Source: Bacteroidales bacterium UBA2800 (GTDB taxonomy: Bacteria; Bacteroidota; Bacteroidia; Bacteroidales; Paludibacteraceae). Taken from it: a stretch of 64,000 nucleotides of DNA. The notes under the pieces were generated by a model. That model made no database searches and was not told the origin of the DNA. It was given only the letters and a program-made list of their open reading frames with translations. The translations under genes and the position numbers were made by a program. The stretch covers positions 1,943 through 65,942 of the forward strand of contig DEHM01000019.1 of assembly GCA_002351925.1 (NCBI GenBank), read 5' to 3'. Below, piece after piece: positions 52,268-60,719 of this stretch (position 1 is its first letter; each line of letters begins with the position of its first letter).

Positions 52268-53428
52268 ATGTTAGAATTTGTAGATCGTAAGGGTTCCGAC
52301 TGCTATAAGTGGGACTCGGAGTGTGCGCAGGGGTGCCTGCCGTTGTGGGTGGCCGATATGGATTTTGCTGCCGCCCGTCCTATTCGTGAGGCCATGCGCC
52401 GCCGCCTCGAACACGGCGTCTTCGGCTATTCTATCGTGCCGCAGGCTAACTACGATGCCGTCGCCTCGTGGTTCCAGCGTCGCCACGGTTGGACCGGTAT
52501 CACGCGCGACAACCTGCTCTATACCACGGCTGTCGTGCCCGCTGTCTCGGCTATCTTTGCCGCCCTCAAGGAGCGCATGCATACCGACTGTCTGCGGGTG
52601 CTGACCTTCACTCCGGCCTACAACTGTTTCTTCTCCTGTATCGAGAACATGGGCTGTGCCCTGGTGGCCTCGCCGCTCGTGCTGCGTGACAACCGCTTCG
52701 AGATCGACTGGCGCGATGTGGAGGAGAAAGCTGCCGAGGCCGATGTGTTCCTGCTCTGCAACCCACATAACCCCACGGGACGCGTCTGGAGTCGCGACGA
52801 ACTCGAACACCTCGCCGCTATCATGCGCCGCGAGCACCTCTTCTGCCTCTCCGACGAGATCCACTGCGAGTTCGCCTTCCCCGGTCATGCCTACACGCCG
52901 TTCGCCTCTATCGTCATCGACGATACCGACTTCTGCGTCTGCACTTCCGCCAGCAAGGCGTTCAACATCGCCGGCCTGCTCTGCGCGAATATCTACGTAC
53001 CCAATAAGGAACTCTTCGCCCAGATCAACCATGCGCTCGAGATACACGAGGTCAACGGTCTCAACCCCTTCGGTCTGGTCGCCCAGGTGGCTGCCTACAA
53101 CGAGTCGGAGGCCTGGCTCGACGAACTGAACGAATATATCTACGCCAATTTCTGTTACCTCCGCGATTTCCTGGGACGTGAACTGCCCATGCTCCGGCTC
53201 CACGAGACCGAGGGCACCTATCTGGCCTGGGTCGATATCTCCGCCCTGGGTATGTCGGCTGCAGCGTTCTGCCGCTCGATGGCACGCGAGGGACATGTGC
53301 TCTTCAACCCCTCGGAGATGTACGGCGCCGAGCACTATATCCGCATCAATCTTGCCACCTCTAAACAAATACTGGCAGAAGCGCTGCAACGCCTCTGCCA
53401 GTATGTAAAAACTCATCCTACCGCTTAG
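52268..53428 (+). CDS. patB: MalY/PatB-type PLP aminotransferase (cystathionine beta-lyase)
   Basis: 386 aa fold-type I PLP enzyme. CLPLWVADMDFAAARPI near residue 26, FTPAYNCFF near 115, LLCNPHNPTGRVWSRDEL near 165, SDEIHCEF near 198 and the PLP-Lys region CTSASKAFNIAGL near 232. Family members cleave the C-S bond of cystathionine or cysteine. The last codons hold a long inverted repeat (53371-53402). Confidence 0.9.
   Translation: MLEFVDRKGSDCYKWDSECAQGCLPLWVADMDFAAARPIREAMRRRLEHGVFGYSIVPQANYDAVASWFQRRHGWTGITRDNLLYTTAVVPAVSAIFAALKERMHTDCLRVLTFTPAYNCFFSCIENMGCALVASPLVLRDNRFEIDWRDVEEKAAEADVFLLCNPHNPTGRVWSRDELEHLAAIMRREHLFCLSDEIHCEFAFPGHAYTPFASIVIDDTDFCVCTSASKAFNIAGLLCANIYVPNKELFAQINHALEIHEVNGLNPFGLVAQVAAYNESEAWLDELNEYIYANFCYLRDFLGRELPMLRLHETEGTYLAWVDISALGMSAAAFCRSMAREGHVLFNPSEMYGAEHYIRINLATSKQILAEALQRLCQYVKTHPTA
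53371..53402 (-). terminator. Hairpin in patB 3' codons, likely terminator for the convergent AraC gene
   Basis: ACTGGCAGA (53371-53379) pairs with TCTGCCAGT (53394-53402), extended inside by GCG/CGC. On the minus strand ATTTGTTTAG follows; on the plus strand GTAAAAACT follows, which is not T-rich. It lies 23 bp past the AraC gene stop, inside patB. Confidence 0.6.
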
Positions 53429-54588
53429 TCCTGACGGTTGTTTTGGGCGAGCCATTCGCTCGGCGTCACGCCCGTCTCGCGAGAGAAGATACGCGAGAAC
53501 ACCGCGGGCGACGAGAAGCCGCAATGCTCGGCTATATCCTGTAGCTTCATATCCGGATGCTCGGTCTTCATGCGCTTGGCTTCATTGATGCGCAGCGTGT
53601 TGACCCACTGGTAGAATCTGCAGCCGTATTCGGTGTTGATGAATTGGCTGAGGTAGGTGCGGTTGAGTGGCAGCACCTGGCGTAAGTCGCTCAACTGGAA
53701 ATCGGGATTGAGATAGGGTTTGTCCTTTTCGATCCACTCTTCCAGAGTAGCACGATAGCCGATGTCGGCAGGGGGCTGTTCTTTCGGTTCGTCCTCTGCC
53801 GTACTATGCAAGCGTTTCCACGGATCGGGACGGAAGAGCACACGTTCGGTGGTATAGGCTATGATGAAGGTGAGAAACCATTGTTGCGTGAACGCACGTG
53901 CAGGTTGCTTGGATATACATAGCCAGTAGAACACCAGTCCCGCCAATATCACCATTATGATATAGCGCACGATCCATTGTGCGTCTATGTCGTCCAGCGT
54001 CGAGAAGTTATCCTCGCACCAGAGGCGGTATTTGCGTATGTGCCGAATCAGCAGTGCCAGCAAGGCTATCGGATACATGCCGATGAGCCATCTGAGGTCA
54101 ATCGGTACGACGTAATCCACCACGCCTAAAACCACCAATGGCGCTAACTGCATCAAGGAGCGTGGCCAGTTGAGCCAGCCGGGACGCAAGACCTCCGTAG
54201 GGTAGATAAACAGCAACCATGCGAACAGACAAGCCAGCACCATCGTCGTGCCGGACATGGTGTTGGTACCCACCTCCATGATGGCCGAGTTGAGCGTAGC
54301 CGAAGCCACCACCATCACGATCTCCCATGTGCCCCAAGCTATCAGCATCGAGGCCCACGATCGACGCACTCGGATGCCGTCGTGATGTTTGAGGCATAGC
54401 GCTCCGCCGAAGAAGCATATTCCCGCAAAAGCAAGACTCATAGCCGGATTGATAAAAAGGTCAAACAGCGCTGCCGGTATGTAACGCGACAACAGCATAC
54501 TCACCACCAGTACTGCCGATAGTACCAAGCCGAAAACGACCTCCGATTGGTAGGAAAACCATATGTTTTTGAATGTATTTTTCTTCAT
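53425..54588 (-). CDS. Membrane-anchored AraC-family regulator, copy 1
   Basis: 387 aa from ATG 54588 (a TTG three codons upstream is in frame). About seven transmembrane helices occupy residues 15-245. A C-terminal AraC/XylS double helix-turn-helix follows, with LNRTYLSQFINTEYG near 320 and LQDIAEHCGFSSPAVFSRIF near 355. No response regulator part is present. It is a paralogue of the gene at 55161, which is transcribed divergently. Probably a membrane signal sensor controlling transcription directly, perhaps of the nearby fimbrial operon. Confidence 0.85.
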   Translation of the reverse strand: MKKNTFKNIWFSYQSEVVFGLVLSAVLVVSMLLSRYIPAALFDLFINPAMSLAFAGICFFGGALCLKHHDGIRVRRSWASMLIAWGTWEIVMVVASATLNSAIMEVGTNTMSGTTMVLACLFAWLLFIYPTEVLRPGWLNWPRSLMQLAPLVVLGVVDYVVPIDLRWLIGMYPIALLALLIRHIRKYRLWCEDNFSTLDDIDAQWIVRYIIMVILAGLVFYWLCISKQPARAFTQQWFLTFIIAYTTERVLFRPDPWKRLHSTAEDEPKEQPPADIGYRATLEEWIEKDKPYLNPDFQLSDLRQVLPLNRTYLSQFINTEYGCRFYQWVNTLRINEAKRMKTEHPDMKLQDIAEHCGFSSPAVFSRIFSRETGVTPSEWLAQNNRQD

Positions 54589-54607
54589 CCCACGCAAAAA
54601 ACGGGTG

Positions 54608-54638
54608 CAAAATTAATACAAAAAAATGACATATGCAA
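54608..54638 (-). promoter_or_regulatory. Bacteroidetes promoter for AraC copy 1
   Basis: On the minus strand: TTG at 54638-54636 (in CTTGCATATGTC), 20 bp spacer, TAATTTTG at 54615-54608. The leader to ATG 54588 is only about 15 nt. Confidence 0.8.
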
Positions 54639-54675
54639 GAGCGTATGCCACTTTTTCTGCATTTTTTTTCGTGCT

Positions 54676-54743
54676 TTTAACCCGGAGCGTCCTCCCGATT
54701 GACGGGAGGAAGTCCGTGACCGCTCCGCCGAGAAGGGCTTAAC
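54676..54743. other. Structured GC-rich element, nested inverted repeats
   Basis: TCCTCCCG-ATTGA-CGGGAGGA (8 bp stem) is enclosed by GGAGCG...CGCTCC and loosely by TTAACCC...GGGCTTAA. It could be a small RNA, a cruciform or part of an operator. No covariance can be tested here. Confidence 0.45.
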
Positions 54744-54803
54744 CATTGTTCTGGTCGTAAACTGCGAATCGGTGTATTTTTGGAGTGTTGTCGGGAGAAT
54801 ATC

Positions 54804-54836
54804 GGGGCATGAACGGGGCATGAACGGGGCATGAAC
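54804..54836. repeat. Triple tandem GGGGCATGAAC
   Basis: Three perfect 11 bp copies, followed by a partial GGGA. One helical turn per unit; found only here in the window. Confidence 0.85.
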
Positions 54837-54926
54837 GGGACCATTACGGGACCACGTCCCGAGAACGACCTAATCACACCCATACCATACCGCAACCGGT
54901 ACGCACCGTTAGAGGTCTATAAGCAA

Positions 54927-55020
54927 CTTGACTTTGCGTAAAAAAGTTGTAGCGTAATTCTTGACTTTGCGTAAAAAGTTGTAGCGTAATTCTTGACTTT
55001 GCGTAAAAAATCGGACGCTA
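54927..55020. repeat. Triple tandem 32-33 bp repeat upstream of AraC copy 2
   Basis: Two full copies and a partial third start with CTTGACTTTGCGTAAAAA and continue GTTGTAGCGTAATT. The word GCGTAA occurs at 54936, 54952, 54969, 54984 and 55001, about 16 bp apart. It ends 4 bp before the -33 box of the AraC copy 2 promoter. Confidence 0.85.
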
Positions 55021-55024
55021 CCTC

Positions 55025-55055
55025 TTGCATGTATGCAGAAAAATGTGTATCTTTG
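55025..55055 (+). promoter_or_regulatory. Bacteroidetes promoter for AraC copy 2
   Basis: TTG at 55025-55027 (in CTTGCATGTATGC), 20 bp spacer, TATCTTTG at 55048-55055. The repeat array lies immediately upstream, where an activator would bind. Confidence 0.85.
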
Positions 55056-55160
55056 CGTCTCGTTTGGCAAATGGGCCGAAATGTTTGAATAGGAGTTAGC
55101 GAAATGGGAATCCTAAGAGTCACAGAATCAACCTTTTCTGCTAAAGCAGAAGGAAAACGG

Positions 55161-56348
55161 ATGAGTTTTCGGACGTTCTACTCCGACTACGAAACCGAGA
55201 TTTGGTTCGCTATCTTGCTCTTGGCAGCAGTGGTAGCGAGCGATTGTTTTGCAGGCCTGATACCTGCGGACTTGTATGAAAACGGTATCAGCCAGATACT
55301 GAACGGCTGTGTGGCAACCGTCAGTCTGGCGGGTGCATGGCTGGTTGCGCGTCACCATAAAGACATTCGTGCGCGTAAGGTGTGGGCCGGTGTGCTGCTG
55401 GTGTGGGCGGTGCTGGCTACCTTGCTGCTAATGCGGCTGATAGTCTACAACAGCGAGCGTTCTGACGTGGGACTGATCAGTCTGCGCGGTTGGGAACTGG
55501 TAGTAGGCAATATCTATGCATGGCTTTTGTTGCTCTATCCGGCGGAGGTGCTGCGTCCGGGCAGCCTGACGCTCAAGCGTACGGTGCTGCATATGCTGCC
55601 GGTGTTTATCATCGCCGCGCTCAACTACTGGCTGCCGATCGACCTGCGCTGGATGCTGGCGATTTATCCGGTCATGCTGGTGGTCTTCCTGACTTCCCAT
55701 ATACGGGCCTACCGCAGGTGGTGCGAGGAGAACTACTCGAAGATGGACGACATCGACGTGCAGTGGATATGGCGCTATCTGACGATGTTCCTGATATCGG
55801 GTGGGCAGTATATCGTGCTCAGTTTTAGTACGACGCAGGCCCATCTGTTTACCCAGCAGTGGCTGTTGCTGCTGATGCTGGCGTACAGCACCGAGCAGAT
55901 CGTCTTCCGCGCCGATCCTTGGACGATGATGCGTAGTACGCGGCATAAGGAAGAACAGACCGTCGCGAAGCCGGAGGCGTCCGGCGAAGAGGACGGCGAT
56001 GCCGGGGAATGGTCCTCCTATAAGGCTGCGCTCGAACAGTGGATGGAGCGCGAGAAACCCTATTGCAATCCCGAGTTCCGACTGCTCGATCTGTGCGAAG
56101 TGCTGCCGCTCAACCGCACCTATCTCAGCCAATTCATCAACACCGAATACGGCTGCAGTTTCTACCAGCTTGTGACCAACTACCGTATCGAAGAAGCCAA
56201 GCGGCTGATGGATGAGAATCCCGAGATGAAACTGCAGGATATTTCCGAACAATGCGGCTTCTCGTCGCCAGTAGTGTTCTCGCGTATCTTCTCCCGCGAA
56301 ACGGGTATGACACCGCGTGAATGGAATACAAAACTTGATAATTCGTAA
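55161..56348 (+). CDS. Membrane-anchored AraC-family regulator, copy 2
   Basis: 395 aa from ATG 55161, chosen because it aligns with the start of copy 1 and follows AGAAGGAAA; ATG 55104 would add 19 residues. Several transmembrane helices in residues 15-235, an acidic linker (about 275-300) and a C-terminal AraC HTH (LNRTYLSQFINTEYGCSFYQ, LQDISEQCGFSSPVVFSRIF) nearly identical to copy 1. A hairpin (TTCTGC-TAAA-GCAGAA, 55136-55151) just before the start could mask the ribosome site. It lies directly upstream of the fimbrial operon, making it the best candidate regulator. Confidence 0.85.
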   Translation: MSFRTFYSDYETEIWFAILLLAAVVASDCFAGLIPADLYENGISQILNGCVATVSLAGAWLVARHHKDIRARKVWAGVLLVWAVLATLLLMRLIVYNSERSDVGLISLRGWELVVGNIYAWLLLLYPAEVLRPGSLTLKRTVLHMLPVFIIAALNYWLPIDLRWMLAIYPVMLVVFLTSHIRAYRRWCEENYSKMDDIDVQWIWRYLTMFLISGGQYIVLSFSTTQAHLFTQQWLLLLMLAYSTEQIVFRADPWTMMRSTRHKEEQTVAKPEASGEEDGDAGEWSSYKAALEQWMEREKPYCNPEFRLLDLCEVLPLNRTYLSQFINTEYGCSFYQLVTNYRIEEAKRLMDENPEMKLQDISEQCGFSSPVVFSRIFSRETGMTPREWNTKLDNS

Positions 56349-56396
56349 ATTTTTGCCTGTTTTTCTTAACTCTAATACAAAAATTCGAATCAGTTC

Positions 56397-56427
56397 TTGC
56401 ATATGTGCGTGAAAAGCAGTACCTTTG
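56397..56427 (+). promoter_or_regulatory. Bacteroidetes promoter for the fimbrial operon
   Basis: TTG at 56397-56399 (in CTTGCATATGTGC), 20 bp spacer, TACCTTTG at 56420-56427. Confidence 0.87.
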
Positions 56428-56469
56428 CAGCGTTGATTCGAATTTTGTATGAACAGAGGAATAGGAAAC

Positions 56470-57858
56470 ATGTCAACGGTATGTCGTCTGGGAGCGTTCT
56501 TTTTTTGTGTGCTCTTGTCTTTAGCGGGCGCCTATGCGCAAGAAAACAGTAGCCAAGAGCCTCAAGAGCAGCTGGCGCAGCAAGAGAAGCAGAAGCGCGA
56601 AGTAGTGGCCCTGAAGACCAACCTGCTCTACGACGCTATCGCGACGCCCAACCTGGAGCTGGAGATACGTCTGACGCCTAAGTGGACGCTGGAGCTGGGT
56701 GCCGGTTTCAATCCCTTCCCGCTCGACGATACCCATTTCCCCAAGTGGCGCCATGTGTCGGCCTGGATAGCGCCGCGCTACTGGTTCTGCCATGTTTTCC
56801 ATCGTGGTTTCCTCTCGTGGAACGTAGCCTATGCCCACTACAACGTGGCGGGTAACGCCTGGCCGGTCAGCTGGATGTACAAGCAGGTGAAGGACAGCCG
56901 TTACGAGGGCGACGCCGTCATGGCGGGTCTGAGCTACGGATGGCATTTCGCTATCTCGCCGCATTTCAGTATCGAGCTGGAGGGTGGAGTGGATGCCGGT
57001 TACTCGTGGTACAAAGAGTACGAGTGCAAGCACTGCGGTAGCAAGAAGGCGCAGAGCGGACGCTGGATGGTGCTGCCTAAGCTGGGCGTCAACCTGTCGG
57101 TGCCGCTGGGCGGCGACGAGGCGAGTCTGGCGCGCCGTTGCGACTGCGAGCGGCTGGAGGAGAAACCCGAGGAGCCCGCAGAGCCGCTGATGCCTGCCGA
57201 GCGTCTGGAGCCCGTCTGGGAGCAGCCTGCGCCGGTAGTGGCATGGGTGCCGCCTATGGAGGTGAAGGCCGACAACATGCGTCAGCTGCGTAGCCGTCTG
57301 CTGCGTGACGACGATGAGTATGAGACCTACGACGCGGGCATGGCCCTGAGCGCAGACCCGCGCAACGTGTTCCTTTTCTTCGATGTCAACGTCACGAAGA
57401 TGGACCGCTCGTTTATCCAGAACGACCTGCTCATGGATAGTATCATGCATATCCTGGGCGATGCCTGGAACGATCCCGACATCCGTATCACCCATATCCG
57501 TATCGTGGGCTTCGCGTCCTTCGACGGTAGGCTGAGCTACAACGAGCGTCTGGCCGGTAGCCGTGCGCAGACCATCAAGGAGTATATGCAGTCTATCTAC
57601 CCGCTGCCGGACAGCATATTCGATGTCTGCAACGGTGGCGAGAGCTGGGCAGAGCTCAAGTACGGCTTGCAGAACGTAGAGTTCGAGGGGCGTGATGAGG
57701 TGTTCGAGATCATCGACACCGAGCCCGATGCCGATACACGTGAGAAGAAGATCAAGGCGCTGCATAAGGGCGCTACCTACCGCTATATGCGCGACGAACT
57801 GAAACATATACTTCGCAACCTTGGTTGCATTACCATCTATTGCGAAACGATTTATTAA
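56470..57858 (+). CDS. DUF3575 / OmpA-domain outer membrane protein of the fimbrial operon
   Basis: 462 aa from ATG 56470, chosen for the AGAGGAATAGGA purine tract before it; ATG 56449 would add seven residues. Signal peptide to AGAYAQ. Then a DUF3575 barrel-like domain (VALKTNLLYDAIATPNLELE near 50, SWNVAYAHYNVAG, GVDAGYSWYKEYECKHC) and a C-terminal OmpA-like region from about 285 (FLFFDVNVTKMDRSF, RIVGFASFDGRLSYNERLAG). Such proteins open Mfa/Fim-type fimbrial operons in Bacteroidales, probably anchoring assembly in the outer membrane and peptidoglycan. Confidence 0.83.
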   Translation: MSTVCRLGAFFFCVLLSLAGAYAQENSSQEPQEQLAQQEKQKREVVALKTNLLYDAIATPNLELEIRLTPKWTLELGAGFNPFPLDDTHFPKWRHVSAWIAPRYWFCHVFHRGFLSWNVAYAHYNVAGNAWPVSWMYKQVKDSRYEGDAVMAGLSYGWHFAISPHFSIELEGGVDAGYSWYKEYECKHCGSKKAQSGRWMVLPKLGVNLSVPLGGDEASLARRCDCERLEEKPEEPAEPLMPAERLEPVWEQPAPVVAWVPPMEVKADNMRQLRSRLLRDDDEYETYDAGMALSADPRNVFLFFDVNVTKMDRSFIQNDLLMDSIMHILGDAWNDPDIRITHIRIVGFASFDGRLSYNERLAGSRAQTIKEYMQSIYPLPDSIFDVCNGGESWAELKYGLQNVEFEGRDEVFEIIDTEPDADTREKKIKALHKGATYRYMRDELKHILRNLGCITIYCETIY

Positions 57859-57897
57859 TCAACATAACACAACTAATTAACCCTATTTATTAACCAA

Positions 57898-59685
57898 ATG
57901 TTCAAACAAATGAAAAAAGTAACATTTTTTGCTTGCGCAGCTATGCTGGCAAGTGTTGCCCTGACAGGATGTTCGGGTAACGACGCTAACGTATCCGGTG
58001 GCGCTAATTATGTTCCGTCGGTAACGACCGACATCAACATCTCGTTGCCGGCCAATGCAACCGGTGGTCCTCGTAAGATGCCGGGAGATAAAGTGCAAGT
58101 CACCAATGGTGTAAGTGATTTCCAAGGTATTGGTAGCATCTGCCTTATTCCTTTCGGATTGGCAAAAGGCAATGTCGTTGATGGAGGTGACACAAAGCTT
58201 GGTACAAAGCTCAGTGGAATTACCGACATCGCTCTTACCAGTGAATTGGCAGCTACCAGTAAAGCTAAGAAGTACGCCGATGTATCTGTTCCGACCGGAA
58301 CATCCGCTTTCTTGTTCTATGCAGAATCGAAAGCTACTGGATCAAAGTTCGAGAAAGGTTCTTTGACTTATGTAGAGGCTACAACAACGGCTAATACCGC
58401 TAAGTTTGAGTTGGAGGCTATTCAGCCGAACTCTATCGCTACAAATGAGGCATTGGTTGGTTTGGTTGCTTATGTACAGTCTGTGGCTGACGCTACGGAT
58501 GGCACTAAGGCGTGGAAGAATTATACGACTTCTGACAACGAAGGTTTCAAAAAGTTGTTCGACGAGTACAAAACGACCAAGAACCTCAATTCGTTTAATA
58601 TTCAGCGCATGATGAACGATTTGTTGGCTACTATCGCTTTGACGGAAAATACTTTGGCAGACAATATGCGTACGGCTATTAAGAGCAGTACCTACGTTAC
58701 CTACGACGACGGAACGAAAAAGGTTACCTTAAAATCGCCGTACAATGCCTTCCCTGCTTCCCTCAATTTGCCGGACGGTGCTATCGCTATTGCATACGAC
58801 AACGATCCGACCGATGGTAAGTTCGGTTCCTCTGCGGACAAGAATTTTGTTAATAGAAACGGCGTGGATGCTATGAATGTAGCTCCCACCCTCCAGTATG
58901 CATATCCGTCTTCTCTTTGGTATTATGCCAACACGACCATCTATACCTCGAATGAGTCTGAGAATGCGGCTCTTACGGATGCCACTCATGATTGGGCTTG
59001 GGTACTTACCCAATATACCACCACGAACGGATCGGTTGATTCCAAAACCCGCTCTCTGGCATTGGTTAATCCGATTAACTACGCTGTAGGTCGTTTTGAT
59101 GTGAAAGTTAAATTGAGCTCCGCTTCTCTTGAGGATGCAGCATTACCTACTCCCGCTACTATCGCTTGTAACGAAGATGGCAAACGCTTCCAGCTGACAG
59201 GTGTATTGGTAGGTGGTCAAAAGAACGTTGGTTTCGACTTCACCCAGGAAACCTATGGTGGTAGTGCAACCAGTGCTTACACGATCTATGATAAGGAGAT
59301 GACGTCGACGATTAATGTAACAACCTCCTTTGGTTCGGCCAACAGCACCTTGGTTCTGGAGACTCCGACAAGTGGTCAAACAGGTGCTGATATCATGATT
59401 GCTATTGAGCTGCTTAACAATACGACTTCTGACTTCATCGGTGCAGACGGTGTCGTTCCTGCAGGCGGCAAATTCTACCTGGTTGGTAAGCTGGTCGCTG
59501 CAAATGCAACTACTACGCCGAAGAAGGTGTTCTTGAAGGACTACACTACTACTGCTGAATTGAATATTGTAGACCTGAAACATGCTTACAATGGTATTCC
59601 GGACCTCCGTACTCCGACTCTGGAGATTGGTTTGTCTGTTGATTTGAACTGGACGGCAGGTACAACATACACAGTTAATCTCTAA
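57898..59685 (+). CDS. Mfa1/FimA-type major fimbrillin lipoprotein
   Basis: 595 aa. Lipoprotein signal ending LASVALTGC (Cys about residue 25). After that comes the FimA/Mfa1 type N-terminal domain (DINISLPANATGG, DKVQVTNGVSDFQGIGSICL) and a long C-terminal beta domain. In Bacteroidales these are exported as lipoproteins, trimmed by Arg-gingipain-like proteases and polymerised by strand exchange. A possible cleavage site is Arg-Lys in GGPRKMPG (about 59). The gene uses more A/T-ending codons than its neighbours. ATG 57910 (MKKVTFF) is an alternative start. Confidence 0.78.
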   Translation: MFKQMKKVTFFACAAMLASVALTGCSGNDANVSGGANYVPSVTTDINISLPANATGGPRKMPGDKVQVTNGVSDFQGIGSICLIPFGLAKGNVVDGGDTKLGTKLSGITDIALTSELAATSKAKKYADVSVPTGTSAFLFYAESKATGSKFEKGSLTYVEATTTANTAKFELEAIQPNSIATNEALVGLVAYVQSVADATDGTKAWKNYTTSDNEGFKKLFDEYKTTKNLNSFNIQRMMNDLLATIALTENTLADNMRTAIKSSTYVTYDDGTKKVTLKSPYNAFPASLNLPDGAIAIAYDNDPTDGKFGSSADKNFVNRNGVDAMNVAPTLQYAYPSSLWYYANTTIYTSNESENAALTDATHDWAWVLTQYTTTNGSVDSKTRSLALVNPINYAVGRFDVKVKLSSASLEDAALPTPATIACNEDGKRFQLTGVLVGGQKNVGFDFTQETYGGSATSAYTIYDKEMTSTINVTTSFGSANSTLVLETPTSGQTGADIMIAIELLNNTTSDFIGADGVVPAGGKFYLVGKLVAANATTTPKKVFLKDYTTTAELNIVDLKHAYNGIPDLRTPTLEIGLSVDLNWTAGTTYTVNL

Positions 59686-59706
59686 TCAATTAGCAACGCG
59701 TATAAC

Positions 59707-60717
59707 TTGAAACGGTTATTCGTCATATTATTTCCCTTGTTCTTCGTCGCATGCAACCTGATTGACGACAATCTGAGTGTGTGCGGTGAGGAACTGGTGA
59801 TCGACTATCAGCTGCAGCTGCGTACCGAACTGAGTACGCAGTTGCAGACTGAGTTGTCGGAAGAGACGGATAGCGTGGTGCGCGAAGCCTTGCGCGGGTG
59901 GTTGTCGCCGGTATTTACCGATAAGGCGAAAGATATTGATCTCCATTTCTTTAACAAGGAGACCGATGAGCTTCGTCACCGAATATTGGATGTGATTAAC
60001 GCGAGCCAGACCAGTTATACGCTTAAGTTACCCAAAGAGAACTACACCCATCTGGCCTTGGCGAATATCGCGGACAACAACCAGATGTCGCTGGCTGATC
60101 GCGACCACTCGGCTACGATGTGCTTGAGCCTACCGACCTCGTCGGCCTTGAAGTCGATGAACACCGGAGTGTTCTCGGCGCGAATGGACATGACGGTGGA
60201 CGACAGCTCCAAGCAATTCAATGTGTATCTGTATATGGTGAATGCCGCTGTGGCGCTTGTAATCGATACTACTGCCTGCGACTCGCTGGTATCGCTAAGC
60301 GGAACGCTGAACAACATAGCATGCGGCTTCTCCATGCGCGACAGCGCGTACCGCTTTGATCGCGCCTGCGCCTTCGAACTGGAGAATGTGCCCATCAGTC
60401 GTGCAGCCGGTGCTCCGGCAGCGCAGGGACGTGCAAAAGCAGCGGACGTACCAGCTACGACGGCTTGTCTGGCTACAGTGGGAATGCCCTCTCGTGATGA
60501 TGAGCCCTGGACGCTGACGGTAAAAGCGACATTGATAGGCGACCGCTATACGACGAGTAAACTAACGATGAATGAATCGCTTGGAGCAGGTGAGTTACGT
60601 ATCATTCGTATACGGATGAATGAAGACGGTTCGTTGATGCCGGTACAACATACAGAGGCAAGCGTGAGTATCACGCTCGACTGGCAGGACGGCGGATCGC
60701 ATGAGATAAACTTATAG
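59707..60717 (+). CDS. Mfa2/FimB-type fimbrial anchor lipoprotein
   Basis: 336 aa, TTG start. Short lipoprotein signal (FVILFPLFFVAC), then CNLIDDNLSVCGEELVIDYQ, the N-terminal pattern of the FimB/Mfa2 family that stops and anchors the fibre at the outer membrane. The rest is two beta domains (LKLPKENYTHLALANIADN; VSITLDWQDG at the end). It follows the fimbrillin gene by 21 bp and precedes the accessory gene by 2 bp. Confidence 0.8.
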   Translation: MKRLFVILFPLFFVACNLIDDNLSVCGEELVIDYQLQLRTELSTQLQTELSEETDSVVREALRGWLSPVFTDKAKDIDLHFFNKETDELRHRILDVINASQTSYTLKLPKENYTHLALANIADNNQMSLADRDHSATMCLSLPTSSALKSMNTGVFSARMDMTVDDSSKQFNVYLYMVNAAVALVIDTTACDSLVSLSGTLNNIACGFSMRDSAYRFDRACAFELENVPISRAAGAPAAQGRAKAADVPATTACLATVGMPSRDDEPWTLTVKATLIGDRYTTSKLTMNESLGAGELRIIRIRMNEDGSLMPVQHTEASVSITLDWQDGGSHEINL

Positions 60718-60719
60718 CA

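Larger units (their letters stand above)
54589..55160. other. 570 bp divergent regulatory region between the two AraC paralogues
   Basis: No convincing gene is present. It holds both promoters, an AT-rich start, a GC-rich structured element (54676-54743), a triple 11 bp repeat (54804-54836), a triple 32 bp repeat with five GCGTAA words (54927-55020) and a leader hairpin before the second gene. It is the longest non-coding stretch in the window. Confidence 0.7.

Noticed and set aside
54700..54745. GGGAGGAAGTCCG resembles the conserved GAGGAAAGTCCG of RNase P RNA
   Set aside because: One A is missing, the downstream conserved elements are absent, and the surrounding space is too short and is occupied by tandem repeats.
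54927..55020. Direct repeats considered as a CRISPR array
   Set aside because: Units are contiguous with no unique spacers, and no cas gene is nearby.
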